Assembly: GCF_014357575.1 (NCBI RefSeq)
Contig: NZ_JACONW010000056.1
Span: forward strand, 1 to 35,028
Direction: 5' to 3'
DNA from: Pseudomonas folii
Lineage (GTDB): Bacteria; Pseudomonadota; Gammaproteobacteria; Pseudomonadales; Pseudomonadaceae
DNA length: 35,028 nucleotides
This document shows positions 1 to 9,466 of the stretch, piece after piece. Every line of letters starts with the position of its first letter. The first letter of the stretch is position 1. The notes beneath the pieces are model-generated. The model searched no databases, was not told where the DNA came from, and worked only from the letters and a program-made list of their open reading frames with translations. A program made the translations under genes and the position numbers.

Positions 1-100
1 ACGACGTGGGACCGGCTTTAGCCGGGAAGGCGGTGTTTCTGCAGATAAAAAATCAACGTCCGTTCCGGCCTCTTCCCAGCTGAAGCCGGTCCCACGTCAT
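1..100. repeat. REPIN (paired inverted REP), GTGGGACCGGCTT family
   Basis: Positions 1-29 and 72-100 are inverted copies that match at 26 of 29 bases; both contain GTGGGACCGGCTT followed by a GGGAAG motif. A 42-base spacer separates them. This is the layout of a REPIN, two REP sequences in opposite orientation, common between Pseudomonas genes. The left arm may begin before the window. It lies about 70 bases beyond the stop of the giant minus-strand toxin gene, and could protect or end that transcript. Confidence 0.8.
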
Positions 101-172
101 CGGTGATTGCTGTGGGAGATCTATGTTTGCCCGCGAGCTAATGTGACGTGGGAGCTGGGCTTGCCGTTTTGG

Positions 173-3100
173 TTACGCCACCCGCGTCAGGTTGATTTCC
201 TCCAGCCCGACAATCAGCGCATCCATGTCAGCAAAAGGTTTCAGGTTGACCGTAGCCCAGGTGGCTCGCTCCACATAAACCTGGCCTTGGGCGTTGACCT
301 TCACAGGCGTGCGATGAATCGCATTGTCTCGTGAACGATGGACAATCACCGGTAAGCCGTCTCTGCTTTCCTCGATCAGGAACATGCCTGGCCTCGTGAG
401 CCTTTCTCCGACGGGCAAGGATTGTGGGGGCCTGACCGAGACGGCTGGTTTGAGGGTTTCCATCTCCAACCGCAAATCGCTCTTGATGACACTTTTTCGG
501 CCAGTCAGCCCGATAGGGATGCTGTCACCGGGAGCAGTCGAAACACCCCGTCCCTGGCCAGGTCTCACGTCGACCACCCGGATGCCAATGCCTCCTTCCA
601 GCTCGGCGAGGCCGGGAATGATTTTCTCGTAAGTATTGGCATGGCTATTACCGACCAGCGCTATCCACTTGTGCGCGCCCATGACCTCTTGATGTTTGCG
701 CAGCGTACGCGACGCGAAGTAGCTGAACATCTGCTGACGTGTGGTGAGCGAGGGATGGTCAATTTCTTTGATGTGGTAGCTGGCTGCGCAGTCGATAGCC
801 CTGATCTCCAGGCCATTGGCGCGCGCTTTGATGACCAGTTGCTCAAAGGTGTAGACCGTGTCGGGATCGGTTTGGTGACCGAGGTCGAGTTTTCTCAGGT
901 CATGAAGCAGGGATTTGCTCATGTAGCCTGTTTCGAAATAACGATCCAGATCAGCCTGATGCAGGTCGCTGAGCAGGTGCTCCATGTACAGCGTCTTCAC
1001 ATCCTGTCGAGCCAGAAGCGGCAGGTTATCGATGATCAGTTTCTTGCTGGCAATGGATGAGTGGGATTCGCCAATGACCACCCCCTCGGTATGTTGATAA
1101 AGGTCTTCAAGCAAATCCCCATGACTGATTCCGGGTGACACGGAGGGGACTGTCGGGCGCTCTGGCAGCTCGTGCGCAATGACTTTTCGCGCGTCTTTCT
1201 GAAGCTTGCGGCGCAGATTGAAAAAGCTGTCCCGTATCAGCGAATGCTCGTCGTTCGTGAGGAAAAACCGCGAGTCCAGTCCCTTGTGTTTGAAGTTGAT
1301 CAAGTCATGCAGGCTGGCTCGGGTCTCGGCTGGCATACCGTAAACGGTGTCCTGCAACGAGAATTGTATGGCTGTAGGTGAAACTTCGGCGGGCCAGTTT
1401 TCCGCGTCGATTGGCTGCCATCCACCGGTTTCCTTCCATTCGAAACCCGCTTTGCCGACAAATATATTGTCGATTTTATCGTCTGTGATTCCGTGGATTT
1501 GTCGATGTAACGCTTCATCCAGGAGGCTGGGCGGTGAGATCGCAGACGCGACTTCAGCGTTACCCTGGTCCCTGATCAACGGATTAGCGACTTCGATTTT
1601 GAAATCAGCCTTGCCGAATGCACTGCTGGTATTTTCAAGATCACGGCTGATGAGCGTTGGTCTGCCATCGGGCACATCATGCACGCGCACGCTGATTGCA
1701 CCTTGCAGTTCGGCAATGCCAGGAACTTGTTGATGAGTACTGGCCAGTCTTTGATCGACTAACGCCACCCATCGCTTTTGAGGGGTAGCGGCAGCGTCGG
1801 CACCTATCAGAAGGTTGCTGAAAAAGTTGCTCATTTTTTGATCGGCAGCGATATCTCCCGCAGCCGAGGTGACGGGGTTGTGAATCAGCGGGTAGCTGAC
1901 GGATGAGCTGAGCGGTCGTACTTCTATGCCGTGACGATGTGCGATTTTAACGACGTGGTAATAGTCGAAATCCCTGCTGCGGTTTTTCAATGCGCCGTCG
2001 TTGAGGGTTTCGAACCAGAGCCTCAGCTCGCTGGAGCCGGTTTTGCTTCTGGCTCCCAGCTTGCGGTACTTGTCCAGTTTGTACATATGCAGGTCGGTGA
2101 ACAGATGCTGGATGTACAGCACCTTAACGTCCTGCTTGGCCAGTGCAGCCATGTTTTCGATCAACAGGCGCTTGCTGGCAATGGACCTCGGGGCTTCGCC
2201 AATGACCATGGCATTACTGTTCTGGAAAACTTTTTTGATCAGGCTGCCGGCATCAGCATTCACCTCAAGCAGCGGCAATACAGGGCGAGGCAGAGGTATC
2301 GTCGAAACCAGTGCCGCATTGGCATTTACGTAGAGCTTCTCTCGTAACCTGGCAAAGTCTGCGCGGACATCCCGGAATACCGCCTCGAAATAGTCATCAA
2401 GGCCCAAGCCCAGGTCGTCTATCGATCTGCCCGGGTGTGCAAGGACGTCGAAGTGGGCGCGTAATCGCAGCGGTAACTCATAAGGGACGACAGCGGCGGT
2501 AATCTCCCTGGTGGTCACGGATTCCGTCGCCAGTGGCTTGAATGAATCGTCCATGCCGCCACGTAGATTTGGCCGTTCCAGCAGGTGCCATTTGCCTTGA
2601 GCGTCCAGGCGTACCGGACGCTTGCCAAAAAAGGCAAACGGGTTCTGCGGATCGATGATGTTCCAGTAACGAGCGCTCGCATCGAACTGTACTTCGAAGA
2701 TCCGGGTTCCGAGTTCTATGTAATATTTACCGTTCACCACGCTCACGCCTTTAGCGTGCCCGGAGGGCAGTGGAGGCGTATTTTCCAGTGAGATATTTAC
2801 GGAAAAGTCCGGTTTTATAGCGCTTCCGTTCAGCACCGTTGGCTGACCGGCGGGCTCGCTCAAGGGGCGCCATTTCCCGTCGAGGTCTTGCCGGGCGAAC
2901 TGTCCGGTTGGTTGTGGCGCCTTGGATGGGTCCACGTCCAGGCGATACACCGACGCATGGCCATTCGCGTTCGGCTTGCTGCGCCAGAAGGTTTCCCCTT
3001 CAAGGTTGACGGGGTGCAGATCAGCCTGGCTTGGGGCGCGCGTGATGTTTTTCGCCGCCGGAAATGCAGACGCGTGTTTGGCGCTGTTATCAAGTTGGCG

Positions 3101-6100
3101 CAGCGCACCGAAGCCTTTCATGCCGGCTGACAAATCCCCGGCAGCGCCCAGGCTGTTGAACAGTGAGCTGAGAATGTAGGCGCTGGCGGTTTCCCGGTCG
3201 CCATCGGCGAAGGCTTGCAGGGCCTTCATGCTGTCGTGCAAGGAAAGCAGCGCGCCGACCGCAAAGCTCGCGGGTGGGAACGGTAACGTCACCACAGTGG
3301 CGACCATCTCAAAGGTGATCCAGGCCAGTCTGGCCAGCATGTCACTGCGGCCAGTGGTGCTGTCTTCGACATCGCGTAGTTGTCGTTCAAGGGGGCGATT
3401 GAAGCAGATGTCCTGAAAGTCGTTCACTGCATCACGGGGGATGACCGGCGGTTTGCTCGCTCCACCTTGCTCCATGTCGCGGAGAAAAAATGCCAGTTTG
3501 CGGCGCGCATCAATCCGGCAGCGATCCTTGTAGTAATCGATCATGCCTGCGCTGGAGAGGGAGTTTTTGAAGGCACTCAACAGGCGGAACTCCAGGCCGT
3601 CCGGTGCCTGGGGGGTGTAGAGCATCGCCGGTTGACTGGCATCGGCGGCGGACAACAGATAACAGCCCTGTACGGTTTCAACCTGAGTCAGCGCGACCCT
3701 GTCGGGTGAAATAGCGTTATAGAGATCCCTCGCTACTTCGCCTGCTTTGGCGATATCGGTGCCTATCAGCGGGTTTTCCATGCGCAGTTGCAAGGTGTGC
3801 AGCGGGTATCGGCGTCGCGCCTGGCTGTCGGTCTGGTGGAGATGATCCATGTATAGCCTGAGCCACTGATACTGCCGGGTGTCGAGTTGGCCTTTGAGGT
3901 AGCTGCGCAATGCGGCCGCTTTCATTTGCAGTACGGTGATCTGCAGGCTGCTGCGTCGACGATGGTCGTAGCCGGGAGAGTCCGGGTCGAGCAGGGTATC
4001 TCTGACCAGTTTGATGTAGTCATCACTGAGCCATTTGCCATGAACCGAGCGTCCGACTTTTTGTGCGTTCAGTGGCTTGAGGTCGACATGCGGCGGGCCG
4101 CTGAATGTGGCCTCTGTATCGGCGCTACTGCTGAGGAAACCCAGAGTGTCGTCATGACCGTTGCGTAGCATCTGCGTGTAGCTGAGTACTTCGCGCTGAG
4201 AGGTGATGATGATCTGGTCCGGATCGACGCTGCCTTCAGCCACTCCGAGTAATTCACTGATTTTTTTGCTGGCGCGCTGATGAACGTATTCCTCGAAGTC
4301 CTGTGCCTGGGTGGGCGGTTCTGCGTGGAAGTTTTCTGTAGCACCGGCTAGCGCGTCTTCCAGAGCCAGCAACTCCTGTTGCTCTGCAGGGCTGGCGCGC
4401 ATGTACCAGTCCGGGACGCGTTGTGCCTGATCGGCAGCAGCCACTCGTACATGCTGACGCACGAACTGCCCGAGGGCCTGGTTGTAGTGACTGCGCGTGA
4501 TGAACTGCACGTAATTGGCGGGAGGATGAGGCTTGAGGCGCAGAGCGGCGAAGCGCGTCTCAAGGTTTTCTCGGCTGGACGTCGGCACCTGTTTGAGCAA
4601 ATAACCGCTCATTTCAGGCGATGTGGTCCAACTGACCAATTCGTGGGTCAGTTGAGTCTGATTATCGAAGGCCTGGAAATGTTGGGTTCTCGGCGCGTCC
4701 GCAGCGAACATAATCAGACGCTCAAGCCGCCCCTGGCTGTCGTTTTTACGAAAAACGAGCATGCTGCCCAAAATCTCCCCGTCATCGAGCCTGATCTGTT
4801 GAACGTGCAGGTTTGGCGTGGATTGGCCTGTTGTATCTGCCTCGATCTGTTCGATGATTGCGAAATCTTCCGCAGTGATATGCGCCTGCATCTTTGCCGC
4901 GTAAGCCAGAGCTGAAACCTGTTTGCGCGTCAGGTCGCGCATCAGTTGCTGATTGTGCTCTGCGGCGTAGGCGGTACGTTGATATTCGCGAAATGCGGTA
5001 CCCAAACTCAACTCGTCGACCAGTTCCGCCACGTAAGCGAGGGTCAGCAGCGGGTGGCTCGTCTCCATGAGCGAGTCGCCCAGACGGATTGTGCTCAGGG
5101 TCTGGAATGCCGAATTGGCGTCGCGATCTCCGGGGTGCAGCCCATATAGCGCCAAGTGCAGCAGCGAGCGCCGGGTTGTATAGAGTTTGCCGGTGATTGC
5201 CAGACGGCGCTGCATGGTGATCATGACCTGCTCGGGTTCCAGGTCGTAGCCAAGGTCGGACGCAATGCGAGCGCGCAGTTGCATCCGCGCACATTGTTCA
5301 TGAGACGCCGCGCCACCCAAGGCGCTGAGCAATGCCGTGCGGCTCTGTTCGTAATGGGTCAGGCGCTGCTGATATTGCTTGAGGTCATTGTCGCTGGCGA
5401 TCTTGAGCCAGTGGGGCTGATTCCTGCGCTGCTGGCGCTCCCAATAGGCCATTTCGCGCAGTGCAAGCATGGCGCCGGGGCCAAACAGACCCGGCATGCC
5501 CACGGCCGCATCAATCCGCGACTTTTTGCTACCGGGTGTCTGCGCATCGAGACAGGCGTGACGCACGTCCTTGCGTTGTTTGTCGAGTTGGCGCTCGAGT
5601 GCATAGGCGAAGGGGTTGCCGGTAATGGGGTGCAGTTGCAGGTCTGCGGCGGTGAAGGGCTCCAGGTCGAGATCTGGATCTCGCGCAATGGTCTCCAATA
5701 GTTGCTGGTCGCGCTGCTGGGTATTGTTGAACAGCGCATGACGTAACACGTCACTGTTGAGCCACTGAACAAGCGTTCCGCTGAAGGCGGTGCGGCTCTT
5801 GAAACCCTCCGTACCGATGCCGGGTAATACCAGCAAGGTCAGGCCTGTCGTTGAAATGAACACCAGTGCGCCGGCGATCTCAATGGTGGTCTTGTCATTG
5901 AGTTGCACATGCAGGGCGAACATTTCCAGATCGCGGCCAATCTGTTTGCCGACCATTGGCAGGGGTAAGCAAGCTGTGTATTCCTTGCCCAGATTGCGCT
6001 CGTGGTTTTTGACGATCACCTCGTTACGCAGTGCCTGTTCCATGCTTTTTGCGAACAGGACCGCGCGGCTTTGACCCTTGGCACTGGGTGCTTGCCAGAA

Positions 6101-6313
6101 GTCGTTGAGCTGTTTGAGCAACGCAGCCACCTCGGCTTCTTTAGCGGTGTCGTCCTGCCCGCCAAGCGTTTCAATGGTCGCTGCGCTGGCCTTGGGCAAG
6201 GACTTGAGCTCGTCGGTGAACAGTACATCCAAAGTGCTGAGTTGCTGCAAAGCGGCGGCCGCCAATGGCAGGCTCTCTGCTGGAGTAGGGGGGAGCGGAG
6301 TGAGTAGTTGCAT
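173..6313 (-). CDS. Giant dermonecrotic-toxin-like protein (DUF6543-type) with two tandem ChaN/TIKI-like modules
   Basis: A protein of about 2046 residues, resembling Pseudomonas proteins annotated as dermonecrotic or membrane-targeted-effector toxins (DUF6543). ATG at 6313 is preferred (AGGA about 12 bases upstream); an in-frame TTG at 6379 would add 22 residues. Two related helical blocks occur near residues 337-364 and 677-704; both run from a basic/helical stretch into an (I/V)x(I/M)IT motif. A hydrophobic stretch near 995-1028 could insert into a membrane. Near the C-terminus two modules about 370 residues apart look homologous: VIGEAP (1370-1375) and VIGESH (1746-1751), then YIQHL and YMEHL, and finally an ALV-DQRL and an ALV-GNSH segment. 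The second resembles the ChaN/EreA/TIKI-like fold also proposed for part of Pasteurella multocida toxin. No signal peptide is seen. The gene is divergent from vgrG, so type VI delivery is possible but unproven. Catalysis is inferred only. Confidence 0.8.
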   Translation of the reverse strand: MQLLTPLPPTPAESLPLAAAALQQLSTLDVLFTDELKSLPKASAATIETLGGQDDTAKEAEVAALLKQLNDFWQAPSAKGQSRAVLFAKSMEQALRNEVIVKNHERNLGKEYTACLPLPMVGKQIGRDLEMFALHVQLNDKTTIEIAGALVFISTTGLTLLVLPGIGTEGFKSRTAFSGTLVQWLNSDVLRHALFNNTQQRDQQLLETIARDPDLDLEPFTAADLQLHPITGNPFAYALERQLDKQRKDVRHACLDAQTPGSKKSRIDAAVGMPGLFGPGAMLALREMAYWERQQRRNQPHWLKIASDNDLKQYQQRLTHYEQSRTALLSALGGAASHEQCARMQLRARIASDLGYDLEPEQVMITMQRRLAITGKLYTTRRSLLHLALYGLHPGDRDANSAFQTLSTIRLGDSLMETSHPLLTLAYVAELVDELSLGTAFREYQRTAYAAEHNQQLMRDLTRKQVSALAYAAKMQAHITAEDFAIIEQIEADTTGQSTPNLHVQQIRLDDGEILGSMLVFRKNDSQGRLERLIMFAADAPRTQHFQAFDNQTQLTHELVSWTTSPEMSGYLLKQVPTSSRENLETRFAALRLKPHPPANYVQFITRSHYNQALGQFVRQHVRVAAADQAQRVPDWYMRASPAEQQELLALEDALAGATENFHAEPPTQAQDFEEYVHQRASKKISELLGVAEGSVDPDQIIITSQREVLSYTQMLRNGHDDTLGFLSSSADTEATFSGPPHVDLKPLNAQKVGRSVHGKWLSDDYIKLVRDTLLDPDSPGYDHRRRSSLQITVLQMKAAALRSYLKGQLDTRQYQWLRLYMDHLHQTDSQARRRYPLHTLQLRMENPLIGTDIAKAGEVARDLYNAISPDRVALTQVETVQGCYLLSAADASQPAMLYTPQAPDGLEFRLLSAFKNSLSSAGMIDYYKDRCRIDARRKLAFFLRDMEQGGASKPPVIPRDAVNDFQDICFNRPLERQLRDVEDSTTGRSDMLARLAWITFEMVATVVTLPFPPASFAVGALLSLHDSMKALQAFADGDRETASAYILSSLFNSLGAAGDLSAGMKGFGALRQLDNSAKHASAFPAAKNITRAPSQADLHPVNLEGETFWRSKPNANGHASVYRLDVDPSKAPQPTGQFARQDLDGKWRPLSEPAGQPTVLNGSAIKPDFSVNISLENTPPLPSGHAKGVSVVNGKYYIELGTRIFEVQFDASARYWNIIDPQNPFAFFGKRPVRLDAQGKWHLLERPNLRGGMDDSFKPLATESVTTREITAAVVPYELPLRLRAHFDVLAHPGRSIDDLGLGLDDYFEAVFRDVRADFARLREKLYVNANAALVSTIPLPRPVLPLLEVNADAGSLIKKVFQNSNAMVIGEAPRSIASKRLLIENMAALAKQDVKVLYIQHLFTDLHMYKLDKYRKLGARSKTGSSELRLWFETLNDGALKNRSRDFDYYHVVKIAHRHGIEVRPLSSSVSYPLIHNPVTSAAGDIAADQKMSNFFSNLLIGADAAATPQKRWVALVDQRLASTHQQVPGIAELQGAISVRVHDVPDGRPTLISRDLENTSSAFGKADFKIEVANPLIRDQGNAEVASAISPPSLLDEALHRQIHGITDDKIDNIFVGKAGFEWKETGGWQPIDAENWPAEVSPTAIQFSLQDTVYGMPAETRASLHDLINFKHKGLDSRFFLTNDEHSLIRDSFFNLRRKLQKDARKVIAHELPERPTVPSVSPGISHGDLLEDLYQHTEGVVIGESHSSIASKKLIIDNLPLLARQDVKTLYMEHLLSDLHQADLDRYFETGYMSKSLLHDLRKLDLGHQTDPDTVYTFEQLVIKARANGLEIRAIDCAASYHIKEIDHPSLTTRQQMFSYFASRTLRKHQEVMGAHKWIALVGNSHANTYEKIIPGLAELEGGIGIRVVDVRPGQGRGVSTAPGDSIPIGLTGRKSVIKSDLRLEMETLKPAVSVRPPQSLPVGERLTRPGMFLIEESRDGLPVIVHRSRDNAIHRTPVKVNAQGQVYVERATWATVNLKPFADMDALIVGLEEINLTRVA

Positions 6314-6560
6314 CGTGTTCAAGAATCCTGACTGAATGGTGTAAAGGTCGGTCCAGAAGTCGGACCGCTTTGAGTTCAATCAATCAGGAGTGGGTAGATT
6401 GGGGGTGTTAAATAGTTAGTGACAGGTCCGGTCTTCGAGGTTCAGTACGTTAGGATTGCATTTGCAGAAACGTCTTACAGATCAAACGACGCAAGCCTGA
6501 CTGACACTTCTATCCCTGAGGAGCAAAGTCCCGCCTTTTATTCAGGCCAAGGACTCGTCC
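6314..6560. promoter_or_regulatory. Divergent intergenic region between toxin gene and vgrG
   Basis: This gap must carry the start signals of both the giant toxin gene (minus) and vgrG (plus). I see an AAGGA ribosome site about 8 bases before the vgrG ATG and a GAGGAG further up near 6518. No convincing -35/-10 pair stands out on either strand. A GG/GC pair near 6453-6465 resembles a sigma-54 site but its spacing is one base too short. Confidence 0.35.
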
Positions 6561-8576
6561 ATGTTCAACCCCGCCAATCGCGCCTCGTTCACGCTGGAAA
6601 TTGCCGGGCTTGAGCATGACTTTCGAGTGCTGGCTTTTACCGCCAAAGAATCCATCAGCCGTCCGTTCAGCGTACGCATCGAGTTGGTCAGCGAGCGGGC
6701 CAATCTCGAACTGGATGATCTGCTGCACCGTCTGGCCTTCCTGAAAATTGACGCTGACGGTCATGGTTTTCACGGGCAGATTGACGAAGTCGCGCAGGGT
6801 GATTCCGGCAAGCGCTTTACCCACTACTTCATCCAGCTGGTGCCCAGCCTCAAGCGTCTGGAATACCGCCGCAATCATCGGATCTTTCAAGGCAAGACTG
6901 TCCCGGACATCATCGCGCTGGTGCTCAAGGATCACGCCATCTTCAGCAACGGGTTTGCGTTCAGGCTGCGCGAGCCCTGCAAACCTCGCGATTACTGCAC
7001 CCAGTATCAGGAAACCGATCTGCATTTCGTACGCAGACTGTGCGAAGAAGAGGGTATCCATTTTCACTTCCAGCACAGTCCTGACGAGCATCTGCTGGTG
7101 TTTGCCGACGATCCCATTCAATTGCCAGTGCTCAAGCCTGGGATCACGTATGTGCAGAGCAGCGGTCTGGTCGCAGAAGCTTCGGTCATCAACAGATTCA
7201 ACGTGCGACTCGCCACACGCTCGGGCAAGGCCAGCCACCAGACCTATGACTTTCAGTTGCCTCAGGTTGACCTGCTCGGCAGTGCGGACGGCGATGGTCG
7301 CAGTGAGTTGGAGGATTACCAATATCCAGCGCCGTTCACCGACCTCAGCGTCGGCACGCGTCTGGCGCGAAAGGCACTGGAACGAAACCGCAGCGACGCT
7401 CAACTGGCCAGTGGCAACAGCGATCAGAGCGCGCTGGTCAGTGGCCATTTGTTTGAGCTGACGCATTCCAATCCGCAGTGGAGTCAACAATGGCTGCTGA
7501 CTTCGGTATTTCATGAGGGTAAACAGCCGCAGGTGCTGGAAGAGTCGATGCCCCGGACGTCGGGGACGTTTACCCAAGGCTATCGCAACCGTTTTGAAGC
7601 CATCCCCGGCAAGGTGCAGTTTCGTCCACCGCTCAGGCACCGTAAACCGCGCATTCTCGGCAGCCAGCACGCAGTGGTCACCGGCCCGCCCGGCGAAGAG
7701 ATTTACTGCGACGAATATGGCCGGGTCAAGGTCAAGTTCTTCTGGGACCGCGAAGGTAGTCGCAACGAGCATTCCAGCTGCTGGCTGCGGGTCGCCACCG
7801 GCTGGGCTCACGAGCAATACGGCACGGCGATGATTCCGCGAGTCGGTATGGAAGTGATCGTGGGTTACTTCGAGGCCGATCCGGATCAGCCCTACGTGCA
7901 GGCTTGCCTGCCCAATGCTGGTACGCGAGCGCCACTGAACCTGCCCGCTCAAAATACCCAGACCGTGCTCAAGACCCAGAGCAGTCCGGGTGGTTTGGGC
8001 TTCAACGAACTGCGCATCGAAGACCGCAAAGGTGCCGAGTCCATTTCCATTCGGGCACAACGCGACTGGTCTGAGCACGTACTTAATGATCAGTCGATCC
8101 AGGTGGATAACCAGCGCAAGGTCAATGTCACCGGGCTGTCCAGCCATGAGTTGCACGGCGAAGAACACCATCTCACGCATGGGGCACGCAAAACCCAGGT
8201 GCTGGCCGATGACTCGTTGACGGTGGTCGGCAACCAGCACATCAGCGCGGCCAATCATCTGGTCAGCGCAGCCACACAAGTGCATCTGCATTCAAACGTA
8301 GACGTAGTTATCAATGCGGGGCTCAGCGCAACGATCAAAGCGGGTGGTCACTGGATAAGTATCAGCCCGGCGGGGATTTTCAGCAGTGTGCCGATATTGC
8401 TGGGTGGCGCGCCGGTGGTGGGGATGCCGGCAGTTCCTGGCTTGCCAGCAGCGTTGATACCCCAGGTGGCGTTGCCCGCGAATCCGTCGTTGATCCCGGA
8501 CGTACAACTCATGGCTATCGAACGCGGTGCCCCGTTTTGCCAAGCCTGTGCTGACGCCATGAAGGAGTTGTCATGA
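6561..8576 (+). CDS. vgrG: Type VI secretion spike protein VgrG (TssI)
   Basis: A 671-residue VgrG, the trimeric spike that tips the type VI tube and carries effectors out of the cell. The N-terminal part matches the phage gp27/gp44-like hub, including the typical stretch FVRRLCEEEGIHFHF. An OB-fold gp5-like domain follows at about 365-455, with the characteristic EIYCDEYGRVKVKFFWD and the W-A motif before YGTAMIPRVGMEVIV. A beta-helix needle with repeated short polar turns runs to about residue 600. The last 60 residues form a Pro/Val/Leu-rich extension ending in a Cys-x2-Cys pair near 660-663. Such tails commonly bind an adaptor or effector. The stop overlaps the start of the DUF4123 gene (ATGA), so the two are translationally coupled. 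No other core T6SS structural gene is in the window, so this looks like an orphan vgrG island. Confidence 0.95.
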   Translation: MFNPANRASFTLEIAGLEHDFRVLAFTAKESISRPFSVRIELVSERANLELDDLLHRLAFLKIDADGHGFHGQIDEVAQGDSGKRFTHYFIQLVPSLKRLEYRRNHRIFQGKTVPDIIALVLKDHAIFSNGFAFRLREPCKPRDYCTQYQETDLHFVRRLCEEEGIHFHFQHSPDEHLLVFADDPIQLPVLKPGITYVQSSGLVAEASVINRFNVRLATRSGKASHQTYDFQLPQVDLLGSADGDGRSELEDYQYPAPFTDLSVGTRLARKALERNRSDAQLASGNSDQSALVSGHLFELTHSNPQWSQQWLLTSVFHEGKQPQVLEESMPRTSGTFTQGYRNRFEAIPGKVQFRPPLRHRKPRILGSQHAVVTGPPGEEIYCDEYGRVKVKFFWDREGSRNEHSSCWLRVATGWAHEQYGTAMIPRVGMEVIVGYFEADPDQPYVQACLPNAGTRAPLNLPAQNTQTVLKTQSSPGGLGFNELRIEDRKGAESISIRAQRDWSEHVLNDQSIQVDNQRKVNVTGLSSHELHGEEHHLTHGARKTQVLADDSLTVVGNQHISAANHLVSAATQVHLHSNVDVVINAGLSATIKAGGHWISISPAGIFSSVPILLGGAPVVGMPAVPGLPAALIPQVALPANPSLIPDVQLMAIERGAPFCQACADAMKELS

Positions 8577-9457
8577 GCAGCGAGTGCTCTGTGCAATGTT
8601 CATTGCCTGACGATTTACCATGGGGTCAGACGGTCGGACTTCTGCTCGATGCCATTCAGGTCAAAAACCTGCTCCAGCGTATTTACCAATGGAATCCGGC
8701 ACCCAGGGTAAGTGTGCTCTACCACGGGACCCGGTGGGCTGAAATCAGTCGGCTTTCGCCGTGTCTGGTGCGCTTGCATGATCCTGATGATCCAGTGCTT
8801 TTGCAGTTTCTGGCCCACACTCAGGAGTTATGGGGGTATCTGCTGGTCAGCGATGGTTCGTGGGATGAGCTAGTGGCTCATATTCGCTGGCTGACCTGTT
8901 TTCACCCGCCTCAGGGGGAGGACATGTACTTGCGCATCTCTGACCCCGCAGTGGCGCTCGCGCTGTTTGCAGCAGAGCGTGCTCCGGGGCTGGACCTTTT
9001 TGGCCCCTGCCAGCAGATTGTCGTCAGCAACGCCCCCCGTGATGGATGGGCGCAACTCAAGCGCCCCGGCGAAAAGTACATCCCGCAATACGACAAAACT
9101 TTCGTGGCAAGTGACGCGCAATGGATGGCTCTGAAAGGCGTGGCTTTTGACAAGTCCATGGGCGCGCTTTACCAGCATATGCAGCGCTTTTTCCCCGGCT
9201 ATCGAGCAGAGCTGACATCTGAGCAGCGTCTGGAGCGTATCCACCAACTCGCCCGCTCCGCTATCGAAAAGGGCTTCGAGACCAAGCAGGAAATCTGGTT
9301 ATACGCCAACGTTTTTGGTTTTCTGGGGGATAACGTACTGGAACAGTACCCGGACATTGCTGAGTTGCTGACAGTTCGTTCGGAGCTGAGCACCCTGGAA
9401 CGTGTTGACCGTGCTGCGGCGCTGGCGGCAGATATCGCCGGAGCCGGAAACCTGTAG
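8573..9457 (+). CDS. DUF4123 type VI effector adaptor (Tap/TEC family)
   Basis: A 294-residue cytoplasmic protein that resembles DUF4123 adaptors, which load a cognate effector onto VgrG without being secreted themselves. Supporting features are the N-terminal block with LLDAIQ and the following YHGTRWAEISRLSPCLVRL segment, then WGYLLVSDGSWDELVAHIRWL and a region ending in a helical C-terminal lobe. The ATG lies in the last codons of vgrG (four-base overlap), matching the usual vgrG-adaptor order. In such loci the next co-directional gene is normally the cargo effector. Here no plus-strand gene follows; after about 180 bases of degenerate repeats come two genes on the opposite strand. The partner may be the divergent giant toxin or may have been lost. 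Confidence 0.85.
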   Translation: MSSECSVQCSLPDDLPWGQTVGLLLDAIQVKNLLQRIYQWNPAPRVSVLYHGTRWAEISRLSPCLVRLHDPDDPVLLQFLAHTQELWGYLLVSDGSWDELVAHIRWLTCFHPPQGEDMYLRISDPAVALALFAAERAPGLDLFGPCQQIVVSNAPRDGWAQLKRPGEKYIPQYDKTFVASDAQWMALKGVAFDKSMGALYQHMQRFFPGYRAELTSEQRLERIHQLARSAIEKGFETKQEIWLYANVFGFLGDNVLEQYPDIAELLTVRSELSTLERVDRAAALAADIAGAGNL

Positions 9458-9466
9458 GCGCTCATC

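Noticed and set aside
6453..6465. Sigma-54 promoter before vgrG
   Set aside because: GG and GC are separated by nine rather than ten bases, and the rest matches the consensus poorly.
6510..8291. 593-residue minus-strand frame opposite vgrG
   Set aside because: It is antisense to a clear VgrG with family motifs; long antisense frames are common in GC-rich Pseudomonas genes.
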